A stretch of 64,000 nt of DNA. Origin: Halorutilus salinus (lineage in GTDB: Archaea; Halobacteriota; Halobacteria; Halobacteriales; Halorutilaceae). Where the stretch lies: assembly GCF_026242195.1 (NCBI RefSeq), contig NZ_RKLV01000003.1, positions 1 to 64,000 of the forward strand, read 5' to 3'. The notes under the pieces were generated by a model. The model saw only the letters and a list, made by a program, of their open reading frames with translations, had not been told where the DNA came from and ran no database searches. Of the stretch, positions 54,883 through 63,560 are shown in pieces (the first letter of the stretch is position 1; each line of letters begins with the position of its first letter). Made by a program: the position numbers and the translations under genes.

Positions 54883-55128
54883 GGCTCGGCTCGCGGACGG
54901 CGACCGCGATCGTTGTCGGTCTATTTACCGTCGCCGTCAGCGTCGCAGTCGCCGTCTACTTCGACGTCCTGTTCCTCTTCCTACTCGTGCCTTTCGTCCC
55001 CCTTCCTGTTCGGCGACGACGAAAGCGCCGTCCGTGAGTGCCCCGTCTGCGGCTTCCGTACGCGCGACGAGGGCTACGAATACTGCCCGCGCGACGGTGA
55101 GGAGCTACGCCAGCTCTATCAGGAATGA
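54879..55128 (+). pseudogene. Frameshifted membrane zinc-ribbon protein
   Basis: The first frame encodes two hydrophobic helices (TAIVVGLFTVAVSVAVAVYF, VLFLFLLVPFVP) and ends in a basic stretch at 55037. The next frame carries a clear zinc ribbon, RECPVCGFRTRDEGYEYC with PRDGEEL, to a stop at 55128. Removing one C from the CCCCC run at 54998-55002 joins them as FVPFLFGDDESAVRECP. I take this as one gene of about 82 residues with a frameshift, or a sequencing error in the homopolymer. Confidence 0.72.
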
Positions 55129-55171
55129 TAAGAGCGGGGCTGTGTTTATATGTAACTCCGCCTAAACTGTG

Positions 55172-55277
55172 AATGTAAGACGCGCGGGACAGTCCCCGCC
55201 TGCGCGTCTACGCCGCTCCCACCCGGCGGCGTTGAGGTCACCTCTGCGAAGACGTTTCAGACGCGTACTCTTTTTTT
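55172..55277 (+). ncRNA. Candidate structured small RNA
   Basis: A TATA-like TTTATATG (55145-55152) lies about 25 bases before a stretch with three consecutive hairpins: an 8-bp perfect stem AGACGCGC/GCGCGTCT with an inner stem (55178-55209), a 7-bp perfect stem ACGCCGC/GCGGCGT with a 9-base loop (55210-55232), and a 4-bp GAGG/CCTC stem (55234-55244). It ends in a T7 run (55271-55277). No open frame fits. It is not a tRNA and I see no box C/D or ACA ending. The T run gives the strand. Confidence 0.5.
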
Positions 55278-55304
55278 ACCGGTTAAAACCGAGGAAAAGG
55301 TACC

Positions 55305-57086
55305 TTACAGAAGCATCGTGGCGGGTTCGCTCAGATACCGTCCGATCTCGTTGGTAAGCCTTACTGCCTTCGCCGTGTCGGCGACACGTCCGTCGAAGGT
55401 TAGATGTAACGGCGCTGTGTACCGCGCCACAACCTCGTCATCTACGACCGACGGGCGTCTCCGTATCTCTCCGACAGAGAGTGCTGTGGCGCCCGGCATG
55501 TCGACGACGGGCGAGACACCGTCGCCGCCTACTGCGCCGACGTTGACAACCGTGAACCCGGCGTCCGTGTCGCCGGTCTCGCCCCTCTCACCCGAACTCT
55601 CCCCCTCGACCGCCTCGGCGATCCTGTTGGATATCCCGACGACGCCTCTACGGTCGGCGTTCTCCACGACGGGTACGGCGACACCGTCTTCCGTCTCGAC
55701 GGCTACGCCTACGTCCACGCCTTCGGCGTCCTCCTCGCCGAAGACACCGTGGTCGACGAGGGCTACGGAGCACGCCTTGACGAGAAGAGGCGTGTACGTC
55801 AGATGCATGTCGACGGAGCCGTTCATGGCTTCGCGCGCCTCGACCAGCCTCTCGGCGTCGGCAACGTCGTGGTGTGTCATCAGCGATCTACCCTCCCCGC
55901 TCCGATCCGTCTTCGCGTCCATCTCGTCTTCCGCGCGTATCCGCGAGGAGCCGTCGGGTGTCGTACCCTCCTCGGTTGAGTCCGTACCGCACGTCCGCTT
56001 CGTCCCTTCTGTCACGTCACCGTTCTCGTCGGTCACGTCTCCGGCTTCGTCAAACGGTGACTCCACCTTCTCACCTTCCGTCTCTTTCCTCACCTCCTCA
56101 ACCGTCCGTCTCGGCTTCGCCGACGCCTCGTCCTCGGTGCCGTCGGAGCCTTCGTCCTCTTCCTCATCTTCTCCGGTTTTCCTTTCTATTTCCTCCTCCG
56201 TCTCCGTTTCTATCCCTCCTCCCCTTTCAGTTCCTGTTTCTGTCACTGCTTCTGTCTCCTCCTCACCCTCTCCGTCATCCTTCTCCGCCTCCTTACCTGT
56301 CTCACCCTTCGCCTCCGTCCCCCTCTCCGTCTCTGCCTCTACCCCTGCTTCTTTCTCCTTCTCCGTCTCTGGCTCCCCTTCCTCCCCCTCGCTCTCGTCG
56401 CTTCTCTCTGCCGTCGGCGTCTCGTCGCCGAACATACTCGTCTCCTCGGCTGTGTTTGGCTCGACGGCGGGCGTCTCAGGCTGTCCGAAGTCGGGTGCCG
56501 TATCGTCGTCCTCCATAGCCGGTGTCTTCTCGCCCTTTCCGGGTATACCGGTTCCCGGATCCTCGGCTTCCTCGTCGCCGCGCTCACCGTCGCGTCTCTC
56601 CTGATCCTGTTTCGCCGCGTGGAGTACGTCCTGCGCGACGATACGTCCGTCCGCGCCGCTCCCCTCTACGTCGTCGAGGCTAACACCCATCTCGCGCGCG
56701 AGCCGTCGCGTCGCCTCCGACGCTCCGTCGTCGTCACCGTCGTTCTCGACAGTATCCTCGTCGCCTCCGTCGGCGTCCACGTCAACAGCCGCGTTTCCGT
56801 CGCTGTCGAGTATCTCGACGCCTCCGTCGTTTCTCGCTGTACCCCCCTCGCCCTTCTCGAACGTCACCAGACGGTTCCCGACGCCGACCGTCTCACCCTC
56901 GTCGGCGTGTAACCGGTCTACGGCTCCGTCGACGGGCGAAGGTATCTCGATTATCGCCCTCTCAGTCTCAACCTCGGCGATCGGGTCGTCTTCGAGCACG
57001 CCGTCGCCGACGTTCACCATCCATTTTAGAACCTCGGCTTCCTCGATCCCGTCCCCAACGTCGGGTAGATTAAACTCGTGTGCCAT
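55305..57086 (-). CDS. E2 acyltransferase-like protein lacking catalytic residues
   Basis: 593 residues in the order of a 2-oxoacid dehydrogenase E2: lipoyl domain (1-80), linker, peripheral subunit-binding domain (ATRRLAREMGVSLDDVEGSG, about 132-165), a long Glu-rich linker (about 190-350), and an acyltransferase domain (about 395-593). Two essential residues are gone: the lipoyl Lys of ETDKA is Arg43 (VETERAII, AGG codon), and the catalytic His of DHRxxDG is Gly566 (TFDGRVADT). No E1 or E3 gene is adjacent. It can hardly carry or transfer acyl groups, so I infer a structural or regulatory paralogue. GGAGG lies upstream of the start. Confidence 0.85.
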   Translation of the reverse strand: MAHEFNLPDVGDGIEEAEVLKWMVNVGDGVLEDDPIAEVETERAIIEIPSPVDGAVDRLHADEGETVGVGNRLVTFEKGEGGTARNDGGVEILDSDGNAAVDVDADGGDEDTVENDGDDDGASEATRRLAREMGVSLDDVEGSGADGRIVAQDVLHAAKQDQERRDGERGDEEAEDPGTGIPGKGEKTPAMEDDDTAPDFGQPETPAVEPNTAEETSMFGDETPTAERSDESEGEEGEPETEKEKEAGVEAETERGTEAKGETGKEAEKDDGEGEEETEAVTETGTERGGGIETETEEEIERKTGEDEEEDEGSDGTEDEASAKPRRTVEEVRKETEGEKVESPFDEAGDVTDENGDVTEGTKRTCGTDSTEEGTTPDGSSRIRAEDEMDAKTDRSGEGRSLMTHHDVADAERLVEAREAMNGSVDMHLTYTPLLVKACSVALVDHGVFGEEDAEGVDVGVAVETEDGVAVPVVENADRRGVVGISNRIAEAVEGESSGERGETGDTDAGFTVVNVGAVGGDGVSPVVDMPGATALSVGEIRRRPSVVDDEVVARYTAPLHLTFDGRVADTAKAVRLTNEIGRYLSEPATMLL

Positions 57087-57234
57087 GGTGCTGGTAGTTC
57101 CTCCTAACAGTTCTTCCGGAGGTAGATAACCTTTTTCGAGGCGCGCTCCGCGTAAGACGCGTCTTAGACCGTCACCCCCGCACCGACGGCTAAGACATGA
57201 ACAGACGTATTACGGAAGACACCGTACGACGACC

Positions 57235-57462
57235 ATGGTACAAGCGTACGTCCTGATGACCTGTGAAACCGGGTCGATACAGGGTATCGTGGACGAGATG
57301 GAGAACTTCGACGAGGTCGTAGAGGTAACCGCCGTGACCGGAGACTACGACGTCATCTCTAAGCTTGAGGTTGACGAGGTCGACGAACTCCTCAAGATAG
57401 TCGCAGGAAAGATACACGGTCTTCCCGGTGTGGGAGACACCACCACCTGCATATCGACCTGA
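57235..57462 (+). CDS. Free-standing Lrp/AsnC ligand-binding (RAM) domain
   Basis: 75 residues: AYVLMTCETGSIQGIVDEM, VTGDYDVISKLEVDEVDEL and HGLPGVGDTTTCIST form one ACT-like RAM domain of Lrp/AsnC regulators without the DNA-binding part. Such small proteins form rings that bind amino acids and may modulate full-length Lrp proteins. Two bases before ygfZ, so in its transcript. Confidence 0.9.
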   Translation: MVQAYVLMTCETGSIQGIVDEMENFDEVVEVTAVTGDYDVISKLEVDEVDELLKIVAGKIHGLPGVGDTTTCIST

Positions 57463-57464
57463 AA

Positions 57465-58310
57465 GTGACCGAAGAAGGAAACGAAACGGCGGGGTACGAG
57501 GCGGTCTACGACACCTTCGGCTGGAAACCGCTCGACGCCGAGGTTCTGCGCCTCACGGGCGAGGACGCGCACGACTTCCTCGACAGAACCGTGACCGCCG
57601 AGGTACGTGACCGACCGACGCGCGCACTCCTTCTCGATCCTAACGGGAAGACACAGGACGACCTCCGTGTCGTCCCGCGCGACAACGGCTTCCTCGTCCT
57701 CTCACGCCGACCCGACGAAACCGCCGATGTATGGCGGTCGAACATCTTCGTCGAGGACGTTGAGATCCAGAAGACCGACCACGGCGTCGTTTCTGTACAG
57801 GGATCCGAAGCCGCACAAGCCGTAGGGAAGCTCGACGCAGAGGCTACCTACGAGGCGAAACGGTCTGTACCCGGCGGGTACGACGCCGTCGGCGACCAAC
57901 TGAAGCCCGACGCGCCGCGTTACGACGACCACGCCGACGCGCTCCGTGTCGAGGCTGGCGTCGCGGGCTTTGAGAACGAACTCGCGGGACGTATACCCGT
58001 CGGCGCGCGTCTCGAACTTTTCAGCGAGGACAAGTGCTACGTCGGTCAGGAGGTCGTCGCGCGTGTGAGGCAACGCGGCGGCGGCGCGTCGCGCGTCCTA
58101 CATCCGCTCGTCCTCGAAGACAACGTCTCGGAAGGCGCGACGGTGATGCGTGACGGAACGCCCGTCGGGGAGACGACGACTGTCGCCGACTCACCGCGTT
58201 ACGGCGATATCGGTCTGGCGTACATCGAAACCGACGCCGTCGGCGGTACCGTCGAGGTGGAAGGCGTCGAAGCCGAGGCGCGTAAGCCGCCTCTGCGGGA
58301 GGACGTATGA
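57465..58310 (+). CDS. ygfZ: YgfZ/GcvT-fold folate-binding protein
   Basis: A 281-residue protein of the GcvT/YgfZ fold, which uses tetrahydrofolate in repair or maturation of certain iron-sulfur enzymes. The YgfZ signature K-C-Y-x-G-Q-E is present as DKCYVGQEVVAR (about 186-197). It starts with a GTG two bases after the RAM-domain gene. In annotation pipelines it is often labelled aminomethyltransferase; the KCYVGQE motif favours YgfZ. Seven bases upstream of shikimate kinase. Confidence 0.88.
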   Translation: MTEEGNETAGYEAVYDTFGWKPLDAEVLRLTGEDAHDFLDRTVTAEVRDRPTRALLLDPNGKTQDDLRVVPRDNGFLVLSRRPDETADVWRSNIFVEDVEIQKTDHGVVSVQGSEAAQAVGKLDAEATYEAKRSVPGGYDAVGDQLKPDAPRYDDHADALRVEAGVAGFENELAGRIPVGARLELFSEDKCYVGQEVVARVRQRGGGASRVLHPLVLEDNVSEGATVMRDGTPVGETTTVADSPRYGDIGLAYIETDAVGGTVEVEGVEAEARKPPLREDV

Positions 58311-58317
58311 ACGACGC

Positions 58318-59178
58318 ATGAAGGGCGAGGCGTCCGCACCCGGCGCGGCGACTGTCGTCAACGCCATAGCGACGCTCAAGGGAAGCGCCTTCGCCGTCGA
58401 CCTACGAACCCACGCGACGGTCGAACTCGACGAAAGCGCCGCAGGGGTGGACGGAACCACCGATGTCGACGTAGACACGACGCTCATAGAGACCTGCGTC
58501 GAGAAGACTGTCGCGCGTTTCGGTATCGAAGCGGGCGGAACCGTCGAAACGACGACTGAGATACCGCCCGAAAGCGGACTCAAGTCGTCGTCCGCCGCCG
58601 CGAACGCGACGGTGCTCGCAACACTTGACGCCCTCGGCGAGACGGACACGCTCGAACCACTCGAAACCGCGCTCGTTGGCGTGGAGGCGGCGCGCGACGC
58701 GGGCGTGACGATCACGGGCGCTCTTGACGACGCGACGGCGAGCGCACTCGGCGGCGTCGTTCTCACCGACAACTCGTCCGACGAACTCCTCCATCGCGAA
58801 CCGTTCGACCGCTCCGTCGCCGTCTACGTCCCTGACGAGCGCGCGCCGAGCGCATCGACCGACGTCGGACGTTCGAAGCTCGTTGCCCCCGTCGTCGAAC
58901 GCGCGTTCGATATGGCACGCGACGGTGACTACGCCGACGGTATGACGACCAACGGATTCGCCTACTGCGCCGCGCTCCGACGCGACGCCTCGCCCGCCGT
59001 CGACGCACTCGCGCATGCAGAAGGCGCGGGTTTAAGTGGAACGGGGCCCTCATTTGCGGCGATAGGAGACACCGAGGATATACAGGAGGTTGCGAAAGAT
59101 TGGAAGAAACTCGACGGAAAGGTTCTGAGACCCGAAACGGACAACAGGGGAGCCTCGACGAACTCCGCGAAGAGATAG
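58318..59178 (+). CDS. aroK: Archaeal shikimate kinase (GHMP family)
   Basis: Phosphorylates shikimate in aromatic amino acid synthesis; the archaeal enzyme is of the GHMP kinase family, not the bacterial P-loop type. The 286-residue product has the GHMP phosphate loop PPESGLKSSSAAANA (about 83-97), the family start GEASAPGAATVVNAIATLKG (about 3-22) and the C-terminal GAGLSGTGPSFAAIG. The longer frame from 58150 lies in ygfZ and is rejected. It overlaps the chorismate mutase gene by 79 bases. Confidence 0.93.
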   Translation: MKGEASAPGAATVVNAIATLKGSAFAVDLRTHATVELDESAAGVDGTTDVDVDTTLIETCVEKTVARFGIEAGGTVETTTEIPPESGLKSSSAAANATVLATLDALGETDTLEPLETALVGVEAARDAGVTITGALDDATASALGGVVLTDNSSDELLHREPFDRSVAVYVPDERAPSASTDVGRSKLVAPVVERAFDMARDGDYADGMTTNGFAYCAALRRDASPAVDALAHAEGAGLSGTGPSFAAIGDTEDIQEVAKDWKKLDGKVLRPETDNRGASTNSAKR

Positions 59179-59423
59179 AGGAGATCGACAACGGTATCGT
59201 CGAGAGCATCGCCCGCCGTACGTACGTCGCCGAGAGCATCGCGCGTGTCAAGGAGGAACGCGGTATGGGGATACACGACCCCGACCGCGAGGAGGAGGTT
59301 CTCGAACGCGTCGAGGAGCGCGCCGAATCGCTTGAGGTCGACCCCGAGACGGTGCGCGAGGTCTTCGAACTCCTCATGGGCATGAGCAAGGACGAGCAGA
59401 GACGGCATACGGACACCGACTGA
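59100..59423 (+). CDS. Chorismate mutase, AroQ type
   Basis: About 107 residues, the all-helical AroQ fold: LDELREEIEEIDNGIVESIARR, YVAESIARVKEERG, DPDREEEVLERVEE (quoted in part) hold the active-site Arg, Lys and Glu. It makes prephenate, so with aroK it forms an aromatic amino acid pair. The only start in frame is a TTG at 59100, inside aroK; no ATG, GTG or TTG comes nearer to the conserved LDELREEI. The overlap of 79 bases is unusual and suggests coupled translation. Confidence 0.88.
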   Translation: MEETRRKGSETRNGQQGSLDELREEIEEIDNGIVESIARRTYVAESIARVKEERGMGIHDPDREEEVLERVEERAESLEVDPETVREVFELLMGMSKDEQRRHTDTD

Positions 59424-59426
59424 TTT

Positions 59427-59433
59427 TTATATG
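59427..59433 (+). promoter_or_regulatory. TATA box and palindrome of topA
   Basis: TTTATAT begins 27 bases before the GTG at 59454, which implies a leaderless start. Between them lies CGCGG-ATAGA-CCGCG (59438-59452), a perfect 5-5-5 inverted repeat that covers the expected transcription start and might be an operator. Confidence 0.5.
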
Positions 59434-59453
59434 CGAGCGCGGATAGACCGCGT

Positions 59454-62400
59454 GTGGAACTCGTAATCGCCGAGAAGAACAACGCCGCCGAACGTATCGC
59501 CGAGATACTCTCAGGTGGCGACTTCTCGACGGGGAGCGCCAACGGCGTCAAGACGTACGAATGGCACGACGAGACCGGCGAGCGCGTCTGTATCGGTCTC
59601 GCGGGTCACGTCGTCGAGGTCGACTTTACGGACGAGTACAACGACTGGCACGCCGTCGAACCCTCCGAACTCGTCGATGCGGAGATAGAGAAAAATCCGA
59701 GCAAGAAGGATATCGTTTCGGCGGTCGAACGTCTCGCGCGTGACGCACACCGTGCTGTCATCGCCACAGACTACGACTCCGAGGGCGAACTCATAGGAAA
59801 GGAGGCTTACGAGATAATCAAGGACTCCGCGGACGTACCCGTCGACCGTGTCCGTTTCTCGTCGCTTACCCCTAACGAGGTACGCTCCGCGTTCGACGAC
59901 CGCGACGAACTCGACTTCGACCTCGCCGCCGCGGGCGAGGCGCGTCAGATAATAGATCTCGTCTGGGGCGCGGCGTTGACGCGGTACCTCTCGCTCGCGT
60001 CGAACCGCCTCGGTGACTCGTACCTCTCGGTCGGACGCGTACAGTCGCCGACATTGAAGATACTCGTCGACCGCGAGAAGGAGATAGAGGAGTTCGAGCC
60101 TGATCCGTACTGGGAGATCTACATCGACCTCCTCAAGGACGACCGAACGGTGGAGGCACAGCACTTCTACAAGGACGACGGCAGGGAGCAGGAACGCGTC
60201 TGGGACGGTGAGACGGCGGAGACTGTTCACGACCGCGCGTCGGATGCTTCGGGAGCGGAGACAGTCGAGGTGAGCACACGGACGCGTAACGACTACCCGC
60301 CCAAGCCCTTCGACACGACGGCGTTCATACGTGCCGCGGGTTCGTTGGGCTTCAACGCCTCGCGCGCTATGAGCGTCGCAGAGGAGCTTTACACAAACGG
60401 CTTCATATCGTACCCGCGCACCGACAACACGGTCTACCCCGACGATATCGATGTGTACGGCGTGCTCGGCGTTCTGGAGAACCACGACGAGTTCGCCGAC
60501 GACGCCACCCAGCTCGCCGAACTCGGACGCGCACCGACGAGCGGTGACAAGGAGACGACCGACCACCCGCCTATCTACCCGACGGCTCTCGCGACGCACG
60601 ACGAACTCTCGGAAGACGAGTGGGAGGTCTACGAACTCGTCGTCCGCAGGTTCTTCGCTACTCTCGCACCGCCCGCCGAGTGGGAGCACGTACGCGCGAC
60701 GTTCGGTATAGACGGCGACAGGTACAAGTCGAACGGAAGACGCCTCCTCGACGCGGGATACCACGAGTACTACCCGTACTTCGGGACGGACGAGAACCGT
60801 CTGCCCGAACTCGAAGAGGGCGAGACGCTTGAGGTCGATGAGGCGCGTATAGAGGAGAAGGAGACACAGCCGCCATCACGTATCGGACAGTCGAAGCTCG
60901 TCGAACGTATGGAGGACGAGGGGGTGGGGACGAAATGTCTCACGGCTGACACGCGCGTCGTCGTCCCCGACGAGGACGGAGCGGGCGACGAAGACGTGCG
61001 ACGTACACGTGTATCCGAGCTGTTCGACCCCACGCGCGTGGCTCTCGCCGACGGCGACACGGACGTGGCGTTCTCGCGCGACGAAACGTCGGTACTTTCC
61101 TTGGATCACACGGCGCGCTCAGTCGGACGCCGCGACGGTACGTTGGTCAGTAGACGCGAGGTGGAGGAGGGCGAACGTGTGTTCCGCGTCAGGACTTCTA
61201 CAGCCGTCTTCTCCGTAACCGAAGATCACCCCGTCTACGTCTACGACACCGACGGCGACGGCGAGGGGGACATCCGCGTCGTGCCGGCTTCGGATCTGAA
61301 CGCCGGCGACAGGCTCGTCTCCGTGCGCCCCTCGGTCGGTGCCCAAGCCACCCACGAAGCGGCGCTCACGTGGGATGGGTTCGCCTCCGACTGCGACAAG
61401 GAAACCAAGCTCTACGGAACGGGCTGTAACGACGCCGTGTCGGAGGCACGCGACCGCCGCGACGAGTCGCAGGCTGAGTTCGCAGAGAGACACGGAACCT
61501 ACCACGACGCAGTAAGCAGGTTCGAGACGGGCGACCGTGACCCTCCTCTCTGGCTCCTCCGCGAGCTTGACGCCGAACCCGACGGCGTACACGGTCTCAA
61601 CGACGACGTTACGTTCGACCCGTTCCCAATCGAATGGACGCCGTCGATCGCGCGTCTGCTCGGTTCGGTACTGGGCGACGGCTCCGTCCATGTCTCGGAC
61701 GGTAACACTGTCGATCTACGTTACCAAAACACGGATCCCGCCCTCATCAGGAGGTTCGTCCGTGACTTCGAGAACGTCTTCGGTGTCGAGCCTACGGTTC
61801 GGAGACGTGAGACGGACGACTCCAGAAAGACGAAGTATCAGGCTCAGGCACCGTCGGCTGTGGCACGTGTCGTACGCCACCTCCTGAGGGATTTCTCACC
61901 GACAGACGTTCCCCGTTCACTCCAGCCCGTCTTCGTAGGCGCTCTCTTCGACGACGAAGGGCACATCTCTACCGACGGAAAGGCGTTCATATCTAACACG
62001 GATCACGGGCTTCTGGAGGACGTAACCGAAGCCCTGTCCGCACACGGCGTAGGCTCCAGCCTCAACCGTGACCAGCACAAGCTCTACATCCGCGGTAGGC
62101 GCGACCTCGAAAGCTTCCTCGACACGGTTCCCGTGCTCGCCGACGAGAAGTTCCAACGTGGCGTCTCACGCCTCCGGGGGTACAGCTTCACGGCTTCGAA
62201 GGCGACGGTGCTCGAACTCGTCTCCGACGAGGAACGTACGTCGGACGAACTCGCGTCGGAGCTGGGCGTCACGCGTAGCATGGTGAACAAGTACCTGACC
62301 GAACTAAGCGACGAGGGCTACGTCGAGAGACGCGCCGAGGGTAGCAACAGATCACATAACGCCAACAGGGAGTACTACTACTCGGCGGACAGGGAAGCGT

Positions 62401-63560
62401 TCAGAGGCTCCGTCTACGCTGTCGTCGCCCGAAAGCCGTGCTCTGCGACCGTAACGGCTACCCAAGAGCGCGACTACGACGGCTACGTCTACGACCTGAC
62501 GGTCGACGAGGAAGCACCCAACTTCGCCGTCGAAGGCGGTGCTGTCGTACACAACTCTACGCGCCACAACACGATCGACAAGCTGTACAGCCGCGGATAC
62601 GTCGAGAGCAACCCGCCGCGTCCGACGGGGCTTGCGCGCGCCGTCGTTGAGGCGATGGACGAGTACGCCGACCTCGTTACGGATCCTGAGATGACCGAAC
62701 AGCTCGAAGACGACATGCGGCGTATCTCGGAGGGCGAGGTTTCACAGGACGCGGTCATGGAGGAGTCGCGCGAGATGCTCGACCGGATCTTTGAGATACT
62801 GGAGGAGAAGGAGGACGAGATAGGCGAGACGCTCCTCCAAGGCTTGAAGGAGGATCGCACGCTCGGCGACTGTCCCGAATGCGGGGGCGATCTCGTCGTA
62901 CGCACGTCGCGCGGCGGCGACGAGTTCGTGGGATGCGACTCGTACCCCGAATGCGAGAACACCTACCCTCTCCCCGACGACGGAAAGCTCGTTCTGACCG
63001 ACGACGAATGCGACGAACACGGTCTCAAACACGTCAAGATCCTCAACGGACGTAGCACGTACGTCCACGGATGTCCTATATGCAAGGCGGATGAGGCGGA
63101 GGAGGAGGACGACATCGTAATCGGGGACTGCCCCGACTGCGGTGACGACGAGGGCGGCGAACTCGCTATCAAGCAGACACGCGGCGGCGGAAGGCTCGTC
63201 GGATGTACGCGTTACCCCGACTGTGACTACTCGTTGCCCTTACCGCGCCGCGGCGATGTAGAGGTCACCGACGGTATATGCGAAGAGCACGACCTGCCCG
63301 AACTCGTCGTACACCAGAGCTGGAGCGACGAGCCTTGGGAACTCGGATGTCCCATCTGTAACTACGAGAGCTACAAGGCAGAACAGGAGGAGGAGAAAGG
63401 TCTCCGCGCGATCGACGGCGTCGGTCCCGCGACGGAGGAGAAGTTGGAGGACGCGGGCGTAGAGACGGTCGACGACCTCAACGAAGCCGACCCCGACGAA
63501 CTCGCCGAGGACGTTGACGGCGTAACCGCTTCGCGTATAGAGGGGTGGCAGTCGGCATGA
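59454..63560 (+). CDS. topA: DNA topoisomerase I with an intein
   Basis: Type IA topoisomerase relaxing negative supercoils. The 1368-residue precursor contains a 540-residue intein, leaving 828 residues. It starts at a GTG (59454) with MELVIAEKNNAAERIA, has the Toprim acidic motif DYDSEGELIG, the catalytic Tyr320 in FISYPRTDN, and a C-terminal set of zinc ribbons (CPECGGDLV ... CDSYPEC; CDEHGLKH ... CPIC; CPDCGDDEG ... CTRYPDC; CEEH ... CPIC). Last comes a helix-hairpin-helix domain (LRAIDGVGPATEEKLEDAGV). It overlaps pth2 by ATGA. Confidence 0.95.
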   Translation: MELVIAEKNNAAERIAEILSGGDFSTGSANGVKTYEWHDETGERVCIGLAGHVVEVDFTDEYNDWHAVEPSELVDAEIEKNPSKKDIVSAVERLARDAHRAVIATDYDSEGELIGKEAYEIIKDSADVPVDRVRFSSLTPNEVRSAFDDRDELDFDLAAAGEARQIIDLVWGAALTRYLSLASNRLGDSYLSVGRVQSPTLKILVDREKEIEEFEPDPYWEIYIDLLKDDRTVEAQHFYKDDGREQERVWDGETAETVHDRASDASGAETVEVSTRTRNDYPPKPFDTTAFIRAAGSLGFNASRAMSVAEELYTNGFISYPRTDNTVYPDDIDVYGVLGVLENHDEFADDATQLAELGRAPTSGDKETTDHPPIYPTALATHDELSEDEWEVYELVVRRFFATLAPPAEWEHVRATFGIDGDRYKSNGRRLLDAGYHEYYPYFGTDENRLPELEEGETLEVDEARIEEKETQPPSRIGQSKLVERMEDEGVGTKCLTADTRVVVPDEDGAGDEDVRRTRVSELFDPTRVALADGDTDVAFSRDETSVLSLDHTARSVGRRDGTLVSRREVEEGERVFRVRTSTAVFSVTEDHPVYVYDTDGDGEGDIRVVPASDLNAGDRLVSVRPSVGAQATHEAALTWDGFASDCDKETKLYGTGCNDAVSEARDRRDESQAEFAERHGTYHDAVSRFETGDRDPPLWLLRELDAEPDGVHGLNDDVTFDPFPIEWTPSIARLLGSVLGDGSVHVSDGNTVDLRYQNTDPALIRRFVRDFENVFGVEPTVRRRETDDSRKTKYQAQAPSAVARVVRHLLRDFSPTDVPRSLQPVFVGALFDDEGHISTDGKAFISNTDHGLLEDVTEALSAHGVGSSLNRDQHKLYIRGRRDLESFLDTVPVLADEKFQRGVSRLRGYSFTASKATVLELVSDEERTSDELASELGVTRSMVNKYLTELSDEGYVERRAEGSNRSHNANREYYYSADREAFRGSVYAVVARKPCSATVTATQERDYDGYVYDLTVDEEAPNFAVEGGAVVHNSTRHNTIDKLYSRGYVESNPPRPTGLARAVVEAMDEYADLVTDPEMTEQLEDDMRRISEGEVSQDAVMEESREMLDRIFEILEEKEDEIGETLLQGLKEDRTLGDCPECGGDLVVRTSRGGDEFVGCDSYPECENTYPLPDDGKLVLTDDECDEHGLKHVKILNGRSTYVHGCPICKADEAEEEDDIVIGDCPDCGDDEGGELAIKQTRGGGRLVGCTRYPDCDYSLPLPRRGDVEVTDGICEEHDLPELVVHQSWSDEPWELGCPICNYESYKAEQEEEKGLRAIDGVGPATEEKLEDAGVETVDDLNEADPDELAEDVDGVTASRIEGWQSA
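60936..62555 (+). mobile_element. TopA intein with two helix-turn-helix domains
   Basis: Residues 495-1034, 540 residues, splitting GVGTK|STRHNT. Cys first (CLTADTRVV), block B VTEDHPVYV, ends VVHN before Ser+1. LAGLIDADG-like helices are IARLLGSVLGDGS and FVGALFDDEGHI, both acidic. Two extra domains are visible: a Cro/C1-like helix-turn-helix before the endonuclease (ARDRRDESQAEFAERHG, then YHDAVSRFETGDRDPP) and a winged helix after it (SDELASELGVTRSMVNKYLTEL). Both may help in homing-site recognition. Confidence 0.9.

Noticed and set aside
55318-56604. Long plus-strand open frame of 428 codons
   Set aside because: It lies over the Glu-rich linker and acyltransferase domain of the E2-like gene; the Ser/Pro/Thr bias is just the complement of Glu/Asp/Gly codons.
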